Notes: generated by a model from the sequence alone, not told the origin. A stretch of 64,000 nucleotides of DNA from Hypericibacter terrae (GCF_008728855.1 NZ_CP042906.1:5299001-5363000), one strand, 5' to 3'. Counted from the stretch's first letter, positions 13,096 through 24,290 are shown. Numbers and translations are program-made.

Positions 13096-13962
13096 TCAGG
13101 CGGCGACCTTACCCTTCGATGAAGGCGCCGTCGCCGTCAGATGCTTCAGGTCGATATGGGCCTTGATCGGCAGGTGATCCGAGGCGACACGGGCGAGCGG
13201 CGTATCGTGAACCTCGATACCCGTGATCAGATCATGCGGGCTGCCGAGAATCCGGTCCAGCGCAAACAGGGGGAAGCGCGAGGGGAAACTCGGCAGATGC
13301 GCGGTCAGGGGCCCGAACTCGGGATGCAGATTCTCGAGCGAGGAGCGCGGTCCCACCCGCCACTCGTTGAGATCGCCCAGCAGCAATGTGGGCCGTTCGC
13401 CGCGCGCCGCAACCGCCGACACGATGGCCTCGGCCTGCCGGAGACGCGAGCGGCGCAGCAATCCCAGATGCGCCGCGACGACCCGCAACGATCCGGCCTT
13501 CAGATCCACATCCACCACCAGCGCGCCGCGCGGCTCGACGCCCGGCAGGTCGATCTGGTGCACATGGCTGACGCTGCCTTCGCGAAACAGGAGGACGTTG
13601 CCGTGCCATCCATGGCATTTCGGATGGCCCTTCACCTTCACCGGAACCAGCCCGTTCTCGCGCTCCAACCGCTGCAGGTCGAGCAAGCCCTCCCGGCTCC
13701 CGAATCGCTGGTCGGCCTCCTGCAGAGCGATGATGTCGGCGCCGATCTCGCCGATCACGGCCTCGACGCGGGTCGGATCGAAGCGCTGATCCATCCCGAC
13801 GCATTTATGGACGTTGTAGGAGGCGATCAGCGCGCCCGTTTCCGCCTCGCGGCCGGACCGGTAGCTCTTCTTCTCCTGCTGCAGCGTCGCGAGGATATGG
13901 GACGAGAGACGTTCTCTGCGGCGTTCTTTGGTTCGGTTCGGCACAGGCCTCGGAGCTCCCAT
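13096..13962 (-). CDS. Endonuclease/exonuclease/phosphatase fold protein (YbhP-like)
   Basis: 288 residues from ATG at 13962. A GTG at 14016 would add 18 residues with no family resemblance, and the first 30 or so residues are poorly defined. Catalytic-site motifs of the DNase I/Mg phosphodiesterase fold are present: N in SYNVHKC, E in LQEAD, H in VVAAHLGL, D and N in LLGDLNEW, and DH in VASDHLP. No signal peptide is seen. The pairing with a cardiolipin synthase-like gene suggests a lipid phosphodiester substrate rather than DNA, but this is inference. Confidence 0.82.
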   Translation of the reverse strand: MGAPRPVPNRTKERRRERLSSHILATLQQEKKSYRSGREAETGALIASYNVHKCVGMDQRFDPTRVEAVIGEIGADIIALQEADQRFGSREGLLDLQRLERENGLVPVKVKGHPKCHGWHGNVLLFREGSVSHVHQIDLPGVEPRGALVVDVDLKAGSLRVVAAHLGLLRRSRLRQAEAIVSAVAARGERPTLLLGDLNEWRVGPRSSLENLHPEFGPLTAHLPSFPSRFPLFALDRILGSPHDLITGIEVHDTPLARVASDHLPIKAHIDLKHLTATAPSSKGKVAA

Positions 13963-14160
13963 TCCGGATTGGCGCGGTTCGACCAGGGGACCCGCCCCGC
14001 GGAAGACTCCGCCCACGGATCAGGATTGCCATCGACCTTGTCGGGGGTTCCATCCCGACGCGAGGGCCGCGTTCGACCGCGGCTCCCCCATAGATAGGGA
14101 CGCCCCTGCTCAATTTAAGGCTATTGCGTCGAGGCAGCCAAGCCTGTCAACGGCTTAAGG

Positions 14161-14199
14161 GCGGCTCCGTTCCCCCGCGCAGGCGGGACCGGGCGCCGC
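14161..14199 (-). terminator. Hairpin directly after the lpdA stop
   Basis: The transcript side forms CCCGC/GCGGG around a CTGC loop inside an outer GCGGC/GCCGC helix, with partial pairing between. It begins at the base next to the lpdA stop (14200-14202). No U-run follows, so it is similar in style to the hairpin after atpC. It plausibly ends the sucA-odhB-lpd transcript. The remaining 14017-14160 shows nothing else clear. Confidence 0.45.
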
Positions 14200-15609
14200 T
14201 CAGATGTGAATGGCGCGCCCGTCGACCGCGAGGGCCGCTTCCTTGACCGCCTCGTTCAGGGTCGGATGCGCATGGAAGGCGCGGGCTACATCCTCGGCCG
14301 AGCCTGCGAACTCCATCGCCATCACCGCCTCATGGATCATGGTGCCGGCATCGGCCGAGATGATATGGCAGCCGAGAAGCCGGTCGGTCTTGGCGTCGGC
14401 GATGATCTTGACCAGGCCTTCGGTGTCGCCGGCGCACCGCGCGCGGCTGTTGGCGGTCATCGGGAACTTGCCGACCTTGTAGGCGACGCCGGCCGCCTTG
14501 AGCTCTTCCTCGGTCTTGCCGACGGTGGCGACCTCGGGATGGGTGTAGACGATGCCCGGCACGGTCTCGTAATTCACATGGCCGGCCTGGCCCGCCAGGA
14601 TTTCGGCCAGGGCGATCCCTTCCTCCTCCGACTTGTGCGCCAGCATGGGCCCGGCGATCACGTCGCCGATCGCATAGATGCCCGGCACGTTGGTGGCGAA
14701 ATGGCGGTCGGTCTTGATCCGGCCCCGGTCGTCCTTGGCGACGCCCACCGTCTCGAGCCCGAGACCCTCGGTATAAGCGCGCCGGCCGACGCAGAGCAGG
14801 ACCACGTCGGCATCGAGCGTGGCGGTCTCGCCGCCGGCCGCCGGGGCCATGGAGAGCGTCACGCTGCTGGCGCCGGCGACCGCGCCCGTGACCTTCATGC
14901 CGAGGCGGAACTCGAAGCCTTGCTTCTGCAGGATGCGCTGGAACGACTTGGCGATCTCGCCATCCATGCCCGGCAGGATGCGGTCGAGATATTCGACCAC
15001 CGTCACCTTCGATCCGAGCCGCCGCCAGACCGAGCCCATCTCGAGCCCGATATAGCCGGCGCCGATCACGATCAGATGGGCCGGCACGGGATTGAGCGAG
15101 AGCGCGCCGGTCGAGGTGACGATGCGCTTCTCGTCGACGGTGATGCCCGGCAGCGGCGAGGATTCCGAGCCCGTGGCGATGCAGATGGTCTTGGCGGTGA
15201 GCGACTGGCTGCCGCCACCCTCGAGCGCCACCTCGACGCGGCCATGGCCGGCGATGCGCCCGCGGCCTTTGATGTAATCGACCTTGTTCTTGCGGAACAG
15301 GAACTCCACGCCCTTGGTCAGGTCCTCGACCACCTTGTCCTTGCGCGCGAGCATGGCCGCCAGGTCGAGCGAGACATTGCCGACGCCCACGCCATGCACC
15401 GCCAGATGCGACTTGGTCTCCTCATAGATCTCCGAGGATTGCAGCAGGGCCTTGGACGGGATGCAGCCGACATTGAGGCAGGTGCCGCCCAGCCGGCCGC
15501 GCATCTCGATGCAGGCCGTCTTGATCCCGAGCTGGCTGGCGCGGATCGCGGCGACATAGCCGCCCACCCCTCCGCCGATGATCACCAGATCGTAGGTCGC
15601 GTCCGCCAT
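14200..15609 (-). CDS. lpdA: Dihydrolipoyl dehydrogenase (E3)
   Basis: 469 residues. It reoxidises dihydrolipoyl groups of 2-oxoacid dehydrogenase complexes with FAD and NAD. FAD-binding GGGVGG is at 12-17. The redox disulfide is C44/C49 in GGTCLNVGCIPSK. The NAD-binding GAGYIGLEMG and the C-terminal catalytic HPTLNE are present. It lies downstream of odhB with a peptidase gene between them, so it most likely serves 2-oxoglutarate dehydrogenase. Confidence 0.97.
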   Translation of the reverse strand: MADATYDLVIIGGGVGGYVAAIRASQLGIKTACIEMRGRLGGTCLNVGCIPSKALLQSSEIYEETKSHLAVHGVGVGNVSLDLAAMLARKDKVVEDLTKGVEFLFRKNKVDYIKGRGRIAGHGRVEVALEGGGSQSLTAKTICIATGSESSPLPGITVDEKRIVTSTGALSLNPVPAHLIVIGAGYIGLEMGSVWRRLGSKVTVVEYLDRILPGMDGEIAKSFQRILQKQGFEFRLGMKVTGAVAGASSVTLSMAPAAGGETATLDADVVLLCVGRRAYTEGLGLETVGVAKDDRGRIKTDRHFATNVPGIYAIGDVIAGPMLAHKSEEEGIALAEILAGQAGHVNYETVPGIVYTHPEVATVGKTEEELKAAGVAYKVGKFPMTANSRARCAGDTEGLVKIIADAKTDRLLGCHIISADAGTMIHEAVMAMEFAGSAEDVARAFHAHPTLNEAVKEAALAVDGRAIHI

Positions 15610-15642
15610 GGAATTTCTCGCCGATAGAGGAAGAAAGCGGCC

Positions 15643-16398
15643 TCAGCGCCCGACCAGGACGCAGGCCCTTTCGCGTTGCTTGCCGTAGCAGGTCATGCGC
15701 TCGAAGGCGCCGCGCGGCACGGGGAAGTCGGTCATGTCCTTGGGCGTCTTGCCCTTGTCGAGCGCCACCCAGGGATCGTTCACATAGACATTCTCTTTGT
15801 CGAAGCCCGTCACCACCACCCAATGGGCGACGTGGTCGCCATGGATGTAGTAGGTGCTGACCAGCACGATCGGGATCATGCCCTGCCGGAAGCGCGCCTC
15901 GAGTTCGGCCTGCGAGGCCATCTCGTAATGGATCGGGATGCCCTGGCGGGCGGCCTCGGCCAGATCCTTCTCCTGCAGCACCCGCATGACTTCCTTGCGC
16001 TCGGCCGAGCGGGTGCGCTCGCCCAGGAACACGTCGCGGTGATTGATATGGACTTCGGCCTTGTAGCCGCGCCGGCTCAAGGCCAGCGCCAGCGCGACCG
16101 GGCTGCAGCCGCCATGGCCGCCGGAGGGGCCGGAGAAGACCGACGTCGCCTCGCGCCAGAGCTGGAGTTCGCTGGCGCGGTCGAACGGCGCCTTGGGATC
16201 GATGGCGCGCATCGACATCAGCACCGAGGAGGGCCCGCAGGTGAAATCGGTGGTCTGGCGGTAATGCGGAATACGGCGCTTGGCCGGGGTCTTGGCGGGC
16301 GGGCCCTTGGCCGCCTTCTTCACCGCCGGTCTGGCCGTGGCGGACCGCGCCGCCGGCTTGGAACTCCCGGCGCGCCTGCGCTTCGTCGTCTTTTTCAT
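15643..16398 (-). CDS. C39-like papain-fold peptidase with Lys/Ala-rich tail
   Basis: 251 residues, ATG at 16398. Residues 1-42 are a basic Lys/Arg/Ala/Pro tail starting MKKTTKRRRA, like histone H1 tails and with no hydrophobic core. The rest is a C39-like cysteine peptidase domain: C54 in DFTCGPSS, H192 in DHVAHWVVVTG and N207-D208 in YVNDPW fit a Cys-His-Asp/Asn triad. It is not linked to an ABC exporter, so bacteriocin leader cleavage is unlikely. It lies 33 bp upstream of lpdA and 23 bp downstream of odhB, an unusual place for a peptidase. The target is unknown, and it may be a pseudo-enzyme. Confidence 0.82.
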   Translation of the reverse strand: MKKTTKRRRAGSSKPAARSATARPAVKKAAKGPPAKTPAKRRIPHYRQTTDFTCGPSSVLMSMRAIDPKAPFDRASELQLWREATSVFSGPSGGHGGCSPVALALALSRRGYKAEVHINHRDVFLGERTRSAERKEVMRVLQEKDLAEAARQGIPIHYEMASQAELEARFRQGMIPIVLVSTYYIHGDHVAHWVVVTGFDKENVYVNDPWVALDKGKTPKDMTDFPVPRGAFERMTCYGKQRERACVLVGR

Positions 16399-16421
16399 AT
16401 CCCCTCGGGCCTCCGAAAATC

Positions 16422-17744
16422 TCAGATCTCGAGCAGCATGCGCTGCGGATCCTCGATGCCGTCCTTGAGCCGCACCAGGAAGGTGACGGCCTCGCGGCCA
16501 TCGACGATGCGGTGATCGTAGGAGAGCGCCAGATACATCATCGGCCGGATCTCGACCTTGCCGGCGATCGCCACCGGCCGGTCCTGGGTCTTGTGCATGC
16601 CCAGGATGCCCGACTGCGGCGGATTGAGGATCGGCGTCGACATGAGCGATCCATAGACGCCGCCGTTCGAGATGGTGAAGGTGCCGCCCTGGAGCTCGTC
16701 GAGCGCCAGCTTGCCGTCGCGCGCGCGCTTGCCGAAATCGGCGATCTTCAGCTCGATCTCCGCGAAACTCATCTTGTCGGCATCGCGCACCACCGGGACC
16801 ACCAGCCCCTGCTCGGTGCCGACGGCCACGCCGATGTCGTAGTGATTCTTGTAGACGATCTCCTCGCCGTCGATCTCGCCATTGACGGCCGGGATCTCCT
16901 TGAGCGCCATGATCGCCGCCTTCACGAAGAAGGACATGAAGCCGAGCTTCACGCCATGCTTCTTCTCGAAGGCGTCCTTGTAGTGGCTGCGCACGGCCAG
17001 CAAGTTCGTCATGTCCACCTCGTTGAAGGTGGTGAGCATGGCGGCATTGTTCTGGGCCTGCTTGAGACGCTCGGCGATGCGCTTGCGCAAGCGGGTCATG
17101 CGCACGCGCTCTTCGCGCGGCGCTGCCCCTGCCGGGACCGGCGCAGTCGCGGGCGCCGGAGCGCCCGCCGGGGTCGGCGTCTGGACCGGCGCCGCCAGGC
17201 GGCCTTCGCGCTCGAGATAGCCCAGCACGTCGGTCTTGGTCAGGCGACCGGTCTTGCCCGTCGCCGGAATCTGTTCCGGCGCCAGCTTGTTCTCCTCGAC
17301 CAGCTTGCGCACGGCCGGCGCCAGGCGATCGGGTTGCGCCGTCACCGGCGGCGCTTCCGTCGGCGGGGCGGGCTGAACGGTTTCGGGCGACGCGGCAGCC
17401 GCCTGCGGTGCCGGAGCCGCGGCTTGCGGCGCGGGCCCGGACGGGGTTTTCGGTACGATTGGCGTGGGACCCGCCGTCGGCGCGGAGGGGGCGCCAGTCG
17501 CAGCGGCGCCATCGCCGATCACGCCGACCACGGCGCCGACTTCCACCGTGTCGCCGGTCTTCGCCCTGATCTCGGAAAGGGTGCCCGCCTTGGTGGCATA
17601 GACCTCGAGCGAGACCTTGTCGGTCTCGAGCTCGAGCAGCGGCTCGTCGACCGCGACCTTGTCGCCCGGCTGCTTCAGCCACTTGGCGATGGTCGCCTCG
17701 GTGACCGACTCGCCCAGCGCGGGAACGACAATGTCTGTGGCCAT
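16422..17744 (-). CDS. odhB: 2-Oxoglutarate dehydrogenase E2, dihydrolipoyl succinyltransferase
   Basis: 440 residues. The lipoyl domain (about 1-75) has the lipoylated K43 in [11 protein letters not shown] Pro/Ala linker (about 80-145) leads to an E3-binding domain with [12 protein letters not shown] and [13 protein letters not shown]. The C-terminal acyltransferase core has the catalytic His/Asp in [12 protein letters not shown]. It forms the core of the complex with SucA and Lpd and transfers succinyl to CoA. It follows sucA by 56 bp. Confidence 0.97.
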   Translation of the reverse strand: MATDIVVPALGESVTEATIAKWLKQPGDKVAVDEPLLELETDKVSLEVYATKAGTLSEIRAKTGDTVEVGAVVGVIGDGAAATGAPSAPTAGPTPIVPKTPSGPAPQAAAPAPQAAAASPETVQPAPPTEAPPVTAQPDRLAPAVRKLVEENKLAPEQIPATGKTGRLTKTDVLGYLEREGRLAAPVQTPTPAGAPAPATAPVPAGAAPREERVRMTRLRKRIAERLKQAQNNAAMLTTFNEVDMTNLLAVRSHYKDAFEKKHGVKLGFMSFFVKAAIMALKEIPAVNGEIDGEEIVYKNHYDIGVAVGTEQGLVVPVVRDADKMSFAEIELKIADFGKRARDGKLALDELQGGTFTISNGGVYGSLMSTPILNPPQSGILGMHKTQDRPVAIAGKVEIRPMMYLALSYDHRIVDGREAVTFLVRLKDGIEDPQRMLLEI

Positions 17745-17800
17745 GGGAACCTCGTGGCAATCGTCAAAAGGGGACCCGGAGGCCCTATTTCATTGGAAAG

Positions 17801-20707
17801 CTAGGCGGTGGTCAAACCCAGAGCCTCGGCCACCAGATGGGCCTGCTCCTTGATATGACGCTTGAGGAGGCCGGTCGCGGGCGATGCCGAGGACGGACGT
17901 CCCGAATAGGTCAGGCGCGGCTGGCGGATGCCGGCCTCGGCCATCACCCCTTCGATCTCGGGCGAGGCGAAGGACCAGGCGCCCATGTTCTTGGGCTCCT
18001 CCTGGCACCAGGTGATCTGGACGTCGGGCGAGAAGCGCTGCAATTCGCCCTTCAGCGCCTTGTCCGGGAACGGATAGAGCTGCTCGAGCCGCAGGATATA
18101 GACGTCCTTGATCCCCTGCTTCTCGCGCTCCTCGTGGATGTCGTAATAGACCTTGCCCGAGCAGAGCACGACGCGGCGGATGTCGCGGTCGGCGGCCAGC
18201 CGGCCATGCGCCTCGTCATGGAGCACGCGATGGAAGCTGGTGCCGGTGCTCATATATTCGAGCTTGGACATGGCGAGCTTGTGGCGCAGCAGCGATTTCG
18301 GCGTCATCGCGATCAGGGGTTTCCGGAAATTGCGATGCAGCTGCCGGCGCAGCACATGGAAATAGTTCGCGGGCGTGGTGCAGTTCACCACCTGCATATT
18401 GTCCTCGGCGCAGAGCTGCAGATAGCGCTCGAGGCGCGCCGACGAGTGCTCGGGCCCCTGGCCCTCATAGCCGTGCGGCAGCAGCATCACCAGGCCCGAC
18501 ATGCGCAGCCATTTGCTTTCGCCGGAGCTCACGAACTGGTCGACGATCACCTGGGCGCCGTTGGCGAAATCGCCGAACTGCGCTTCCCAGAGCACCAGCG
18601 CCCGCGGCTCGGCCAGGCTGTAGCCATATTCGAAGCCCAGCACGCCGGCCTCGGAGAGCGGGCTGTCGATCACCTCGAGCTTCGCCTGCTTTTCGCGGAT
18701 ATTGTTGACCGGCAGGTACTCGTCCTCGTTCTCCTGGTCGATCAGCACCGCATGGCGCTGGGAAAAGGTGCCGCGGCCGACATCCTGGCCCGAGAGCCGG
18801 ACCGGCGCGCCTTCGATCAGGAGGCTGCCGAAGGCGAGCGCCTCGGCCGTCGCCCAGTCGATGTTCTCGCCGCTTTCGATCGCCTGCCGCTTGGCTTCGA
18901 GCTGGCGCACGATCTTGCGGTTGAGGTTGAACCCCTTCGGCACCGAGCAGAGCGCGTTGCCGATCTCCTTGAGCTCCTGCAAGGGCATGGCGGTCTCGCC
19001 GCGGCGGTCGTCGCCCGAGGCGATCTCCAGCCCGCTCCAGGCGCCTTCGAGCCAGTCGGCCTTGTTCGGCTTGAAGCTCTTGGCGTTCTCGAGCGCTTCC
19101 TCGAGATGTTTCTGGAAGTCGGTCACCATGCCCGTCGCCTCGGCTTCGGTCAGCGTGCCATCGCGCACGAGCCGTTCGGCGTAGAGCTGGCGGGTGGTCG
19201 GCATCTGCGCGATCCGCTTGTACATCAGCGGCTGCGTGAACATCGGCTCGTCGCTCTCGTTATGGCCGTAGCGGCGATAACAGAACATGTCGACCACGAC
19301 GTCATGCTTGAAGCGCTGGCGGTACTCGGTCGCGATGCGCGCCACATGCACGGTCGCTTCCGGATCGTCGCCGTTCACGTGGAAGATCGGCGCCTGGATG
19401 ATCTTCGCGACCTCCGAGCAATAGGGCCCGGAGCGCGATTGCACCGGATCGGTGGTGAAGCCGATCTGGTTGTTGACGATGAAATGGATGGTGCCGCCGA
19501 CGCGATAGCCCTTGAGGTCGGAAAGATCGAGGGTCTCGGCCACCAGCCCCTGGCCGGCGAAGGCAGCGTCGCCATGCATCAGGATCGACATCACCTCGTT
19601 GCGATCGAGATCGCCGCGCTGCTCCTGCTTGGCGCGCACCTTGCCCAGCACGACCGTGTTCACGGCCTCGAGATGGGACGGGTTCGCGGTCAGGGAGAGA
19701 TGGACAGTGATGCCGTCGAACTCGCGGTCCGACGACGTGCCCAGATGGTATTTCACGTCGGCCGAGCCCTGGACGTCCTCGGGATTGGCCGGATTGCCCT
19801 GGAACTCGGAGAAGATCGCCGAGAAGGGCTTGCCCATGAAGTTCGCGAGCGTGTTGAGACGGCCGCGATGGGGCATCCCGATCACGAGCTCCTTCACGCC
19901 GATCTGGCTGCCGCGCTTGATGATCTGCTCGAGCGCCGGGATCAGGCTTTCGCCGCCGTCGAGGCCGAAGCGCTTGGTGCCGGTGTATTTCTTGTCGAGG
20001 AACCGCTCGAAGGTCTCGGCCGCGGTCAGGCGCTCGAGGATCGCGCGCTTGCCTTTCTCGGTGAAGTTGGTCTGGTTGCGGATGCTCTCGATGCGTTCCT
20101 GGATCCAGGTCTTCTGATCCGGATCCTGGATATGCATGAACTCGACGCCGATGTTCCCGCAATAGGTCTCGCGCAGGATCGCCATGATCTGGCGCAGCGT
20201 CGCATATTCGAGGCCGAGCACGTGATCGATGAAGATCGGCCGGTCCATGTCGGCTTCGGTGAAGCCGTAGGAGGCGGGATCCAGCTCCGAATGTCTCGGT
20301 CGCGGCTTCAGTTGCAGCGGATCGAGATTGGCCTCGAGATGGCCGCGCACGCGGTAGGCGCGGATCAGCATGAGGGCGCGAATCGAATCGGTCGCGGCCG
20401 CGCGGATGACATCGTCATCGGCACGCGGGGTGAGCCGGGTCGCGCCGTTCTCGTGCGCCATCGCCGGCGCGACGTTATCGTGGCCCCCATGATCGTGGCC
20501 ATTGACGATGACCCCGTTCTGGCGCGGTGCCCAGCTGGCGCCTACCAGATCCTTGGCGATGTTCGGTGCATCGTCCGCGAGTTCGGCGAAGAAGCCGCGC
20601 CAGGATTCGTCCACCGACTGTGGATCGTCGAGATAGCGGGCGTAGAGCTCGGTGATGAAGGCGGCGTTGGGACCGGATAGAAACGTCGTGGGGTCGTTGC
20701 GCATCAT
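17801..20707 (-). CDS. sucA: 2-Oxoglutarate dehydrogenase E1 (thiamine diphosphate)
   Basis: 968 residues. It decarboxylates 2-oxoglutarate and succinylates the E2 lipoyl arm. The N-terminus SGPNAAFITELYARYLDDP is the E2-interaction helix. A short His/Gly-rich variable stretch (about 66-85) follows. The ThDP region GMPHRGRLNTLANF and the GDAAFAGQG Mg/ThDP site are clear. The C-terminal transketolase-like domain is complete. Two adjacent ATG codons (20707, 20704) could start it. It lies 148 bp downstream of sucD; that gap holds GC-rich pairing stretches but no gene. Confidence 0.97.
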   Translation of the reverse strand: MMRNDPTTFLSGPNAAFITELYARYLDDPQSVDESWRGFFAELADDAPNIAKDLVGASWAPRQNGVIVNGHDHGGHDNVAPAMAHENGATRLTPRADDDVIRAAATDSIRALMLIRAYRVRGHLEANLDPLQLKPRPRHSELDPASYGFTEADMDRPIFIDHVLGLEYATLRQIMAILRETYCGNIGVEFMHIQDPDQKTWIQERIESIRNQTNFTEKGKRAILERLTAAETFERFLDKKYTGTKRFGLDGGESLIPALEQIIKRGSQIGVKELVIGMPHRGRLNTLANFMGKPFSAIFSEFQGNPANPEDVQGSADVKYHLGTSSDREFDGITVHLSLTANPSHLEAVNTVVLGKVRAKQEQRGDLDRNEVMSILMHGDAAFAGQGLVAETLDLSDLKGYRVGGTIHFIVNNQIGFTTDPVQSRSGPYCSEVAKIIQAPIFHVNGDDPEATVHVARIATEYRQRFKHDVVVDMFCYRRYGHNESDEPMFTQPLMYKRIAQMPTTRQLYAERLVRDGTLTEAEATGMVTDFQKHLEEALENAKSFKPNKADWLEGAWSGLEIASGDDRRGETAMPLQELKEIGNALCSVPKGFNLNRKIVRQLEAKRQAIESGENIDWATAEALAFGSLLIEGAPVRLSGQDVGRGTFSQRHAVLIDQENEDEYLPVNNIREKQAKLEVIDSPLSEAGVLGFEYGYSLAEPRALVLWEAQFGDFANGAQVIVDQFVSSGESKWLRMSGLVMLLPHGYEGQGPEHSSARLERYLQLCAEDNMQVVNCTTPANYFHVLRRQLHRNFRKPLIAMTPKSLLRHKLAMSKLEYMSTGTSFHRVLHDEAHGRLAADRDIRRVVLCSGKVYYDIHEEREKQGIKDVYILRLEQLYPFPDKALKGELQRFSPDVQITWCQEEPKNMGAWSFASPEIEGVMAEAGIRQPRLTYSGRPSSASPATGLLKRHIKEQAHLVAEALGLTTA

Positions 20708-20855
20708 TCGTTCGGTTGTTGTTGCAGGAGCCTTCTAGGCTCTCGGCCCTGTCAATATGGTTAACAGGGTCTTTCGGCTCGCGACCTCTTCCCCCCAGGA
20801 AGGCGCTCGCCGGAAAACCCGTCGGGACCGAGCGACCGGCCCGGCGGGCCTATGG

Positions 20856-21728
20856 CTAGCGCAGTACCTTTAACATTGTACTGCCGAGACTTGCGGGCGA
20901 CTCCGCGACGGCGATCCCGGCGCTCCGCATGGCCTCGATCTTGTCCCCCGCCCCGCCCTTGCCACCCGAGATGATGGCGCCGGCATGGCCCATGCGCCGG
21001 CCCGGGGGGGCCGACACGCCGGCGATGAAACCGACGACGGGCTTTTTACGCTTGTCATGTTTCAGAAATTCGGCGGCGTCCTCTTCGGCCGAGCCGCCGA
21101 TCTCGCCGATCATGACGATACCCTTGGTTTCCGGATCGCCCAGGAACATCTCCAGGCAATCGATGAAATTGGTGCCGTTGACCGGGTCGCCGCCGATGCC
21201 GATGCAGGTGGACTGCCCGAGACCGGCCGCCGTGGTCTGGGCGACCGCCTCGTATGTAAGCGTCCCTGACCGGGAAACAATCCCGATCGAGCCTCGCTTA
21301 TGGATATGGCCCGGCATGATCCCGATCTTGCAGGCATCGGGGGTGATGACCCCGGGGCAGTTGGGGCCGATCAGCCGGGTTTTCGAGCCCGACAGCCCGC
21401 GTTTCACACGCACCATGTCGAGGACCGGTATACCCTCGGTGATGCAGACCGCGAGCGCCACCCCGGCGGCGACCGCCTCGAGGATCGCGTCGGCGGCGAA
21501 AGGCGGAGGCACATAGATCGCCGAGGCCGTGGCCCCGGTCTTCCTGACCGCCTCGGCGACGGTGTCGAACACCGGCAGATCGAGATGGGTGGTCCCGCCC
21601 TTGCCGGGCGTGACGCCGCCGACCATGCGGGTCCCGTAGGCGATCGCCTGCTGGCTGTGGAAGGTGCCTTGCGAGCCGGTGAAGCCCTGACAGATGACTT
21701 TCGTGTCGCGATCGACGAGGACGGCCAT
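20856..21728 (-). CDS. sucD: Succinyl-CoA synthetase subunit alpha
   Basis: 290 residues. It performs substrate-level phosphorylation in the TCA cycle. The CoA-binding Rossmann part starts with [15 protein letters not shown]. The phosphorylated histidine is H248 in [10 protein letters not shown], preceded by a Glu-containing [13 protein letters not shown] loop. The ATG overlaps the sucC stop (TGATG), indicating coupled translation and equal subunit output. Confidence 0.98.
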   Translation of the reverse strand: MAVLVDRDTKVICQGFTGSQGTFHSQQAIAYGTRMVGGVTPGKGGTTHLDLPVFDTVAEAVRKTGATASAIYVPPPFAADAILEAVAAGVALAVCITEGIPVLDMVRVKRGLSGSKTRLIGPNCPGVITPDACKIGIMPGHIHKRGSIGIVSRSGTLTYEAVAQTTAAGLGQSTCIGIGGDPVNGTNFIDCLEMFLGDPETKGIVMIGEIGGSAEEDAAEFLKHDKRKKPVVGFIAGVSAPPGRRMGHAGAIISGGKGGAGDKIEAMRSAGIAVAESPASLGSTMLKVLR

Positions 21729-22897
21729 CAGGCGGCTTCCTTGACCGCGCGCACGATCTTCTCGGCCGCGTCGGCGAGATTGTCGGCGGACAGAACCTTG
21801 AGGCCGCTTTCGGCGAGGATCTTCTTGCCGAGCTCGACGTTGGTGCCTTCGAGACGCACCACCAGCGGCACCTTGAGCGCCAGCTCGCGCGCGGCCGCGA
21901 CCACGCCCTCGGCGATGACGTCGCAGCGCATGATGCCGCCGAAGATATTGACCAGGATGCCCTTCACGTTCGGATCGGAGAGGATGATCTTGAACGCTAT
22001 GGTGACGCGTTCCTTGGTGGCGCCGCCGCCGACATCGAGGAAATTCGCGGGCGCCGAACCATAGAGCTTGATGATGTCCATCGTCGCCATGGCGAGACCG
22101 GCGCCGTTGACCATGCAGCCGATGCTGCCGTCGAGCTTGATGTAGTTGAGGCCGTATTTGCCGGCTTCGATCTCGGAGGGATCCTCCTCGTTCTCGTCGC
22201 GCAGCGCGGCCACGTCGGGATGACGGAAGAGGCCGTTGTCGTCGAAATTCATCTTGGCATCGAGCGCGATCACCTCGCCCTTGCCGGTGACGACCAGGGG
22301 ATTGATCTCGACGATCGACGCATCGAGCTCGTTGAAGGCGCGCCAGGCGGCGGTGACGAACTTGATGCAGGACTTGACCTGGTCGCCCTCGAGCCCGAGC
22401 CCGTAGGCGACCTGGCGCGCATGATGCGGCATCAGCCCGGTGGCCGGATCGACCGGCACCTTGATGATCTTGTCGGGGGTCTTGGCGGCGACCTCCTCGA
22501 TCTCGGTCCCGCCCTCGGTCGAGGCGATGATGGTGACGCGCGACGAACCGCGATCGACCAGGAGCCCCAGATAGAGCTCGCGGCGGATATCGACACCTTC
22601 TTCTATATAGAGACGGCGCACGAGGCGGCCTTGTGGACCGGTCTGCTTGGTGACCAGGGTCATGCCCAGCAGCGCCTTGGCGTAGTCGCGCACTTCGGCG
22701 AGGGACTTGGCGATCTTCACGCCCCCGGCCTTACCGCGGCCGCCGGCATGGATCTGCGCCTTCACGACCCAAACGCTGCCGCCAAGCTGCTTGGCCGCAG
22801 CTTCGGCTTCGTCGACCGAAAAGGCAGCGACGCCGCGTGGCACGGCGACGCCAAACTTGGTGATCAGGCTTTTCGCCTGGTACTCGTGAATGTTCAT
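21728..22897 (-). CDS. sucC: Succinyl-CoA synthetase subunit beta
   Basis: 389 residues from ATG at 22897 ([17 protein letters not shown]), the standard N-terminus; the frame is open further upstream but the extra codons have no family match. ATP-grasp fold with [17 protein letters not shown] near residue 45-62. [14 protein letters not shown] in the C-terminal half faces CoA and the phospho-His loop. It precedes sucD with a 1-base overlap. Confidence 0.98.
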   Translation of the reverse strand: MNIHEYQAKSLITKFGVAVPRGVAAFSVDEAEAAAKQLGGSVWVVKAQIHAGGRGKAGGVKIAKSLAEVRDYAKALLGMTLVTKQTGPQGRLVRRLYIEEGVDIRRELYLGLLVDRGSSRVTIIASTEGGTEIEEVAAKTPDKIIKVPVDPATGLMPHHARQVAYGLGLEGDQVKSCIKFVTAAWRAFNELDASIVEINPLVVTGKGEVIALDAKMNFDDNGLFRHPDVAALRDENEEDPSEIEAGKYGLNYIKLDGSIGCMVNGAGLAMATMDIIKLYGSAPANFLDVGGGATKERVTIAFKIILSDPNVKGILVNIFGGIMRCDVIAEGVVAAARELALKVPLVVRLEGTNVELGKKILAESGLKVLSADNLADAAEKIVRAVKEAA

Positions 22898-23071
22898 CGG
22901 CCTAAGAAGAACGGGAAGAGTGCTGGCGGCGGCACCCGGCCTTGCGACCCGACTGTTTTTGCAGGGCGCATAATCTAGCAACTTCCCGGGACAGCGCAAG
23001 CGCCGCCCACGAGTCGGCAACCAGATCCGGGATACCGCCGCCTTAGGCCTTCAGAACGACTGACGGCCGTA

Positions 23072-24177
<1,106 letters not shown>

Positions 24178-24195
24178 TCATTCGGGCGACGCATA

Positions 24196-24241
24196 CCTGA
24201 TGTCGAATCAGGCCTGGGCATATCACTAGACCTAGTGTCAA
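24196..24241 (-). promoter_or_regulatory. mdh leader with perfect palindrome and -35-like box
   Basis: CACTAGACCTAGTG (24224-24237) is two 6-bp arms around AC. Overlapping it on the minus strand is TTGACA (24241-24236), but no good -10 follows at 17 bp. A different pair, TTGCTC and TATTGA 17 bp apart, would place the start site inside the palindrome. A second inverted repeat, CCTGAT-GTCGA-ATCAGG (24196-24212), lies in the probable 5' leader. This looks like an operator for the mdh-suc operon; the regulator is unknown. Confidence 0.5.
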
Positions 24242-24269
24242 TACCCTCTTTTAACATCAAGAGCAAGTG

Positions 24270-24290
24270 TGTTGAACAAAAATTTCAACA
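24270..24290 (-). terminator. AT-rich inverted repeat after zapE
   Basis: TGTTGAA and TTCAACA form a perfect 7-bp inverted repeat around an AT-rich 7-nt loop, 1 bp beyond the zapE stop. It is weak as a terminator because no U-run follows. It could also be a protein binding site upstream of mdh. Confidence 0.3.

Noticed and set aside
13963-14016. GTG start for the EEP-fold gene at 14016
   Set aside because: The added 18 residues are Gly/Arg-rich with no family match, and ATG at 13962 is available.
15643-17744. Single long frame joining the C39-like peptidase region to the odhB region
   Set aside because: The upstream part is an off-frame reading of odhB; the peptidase has its own ATG at 16398.
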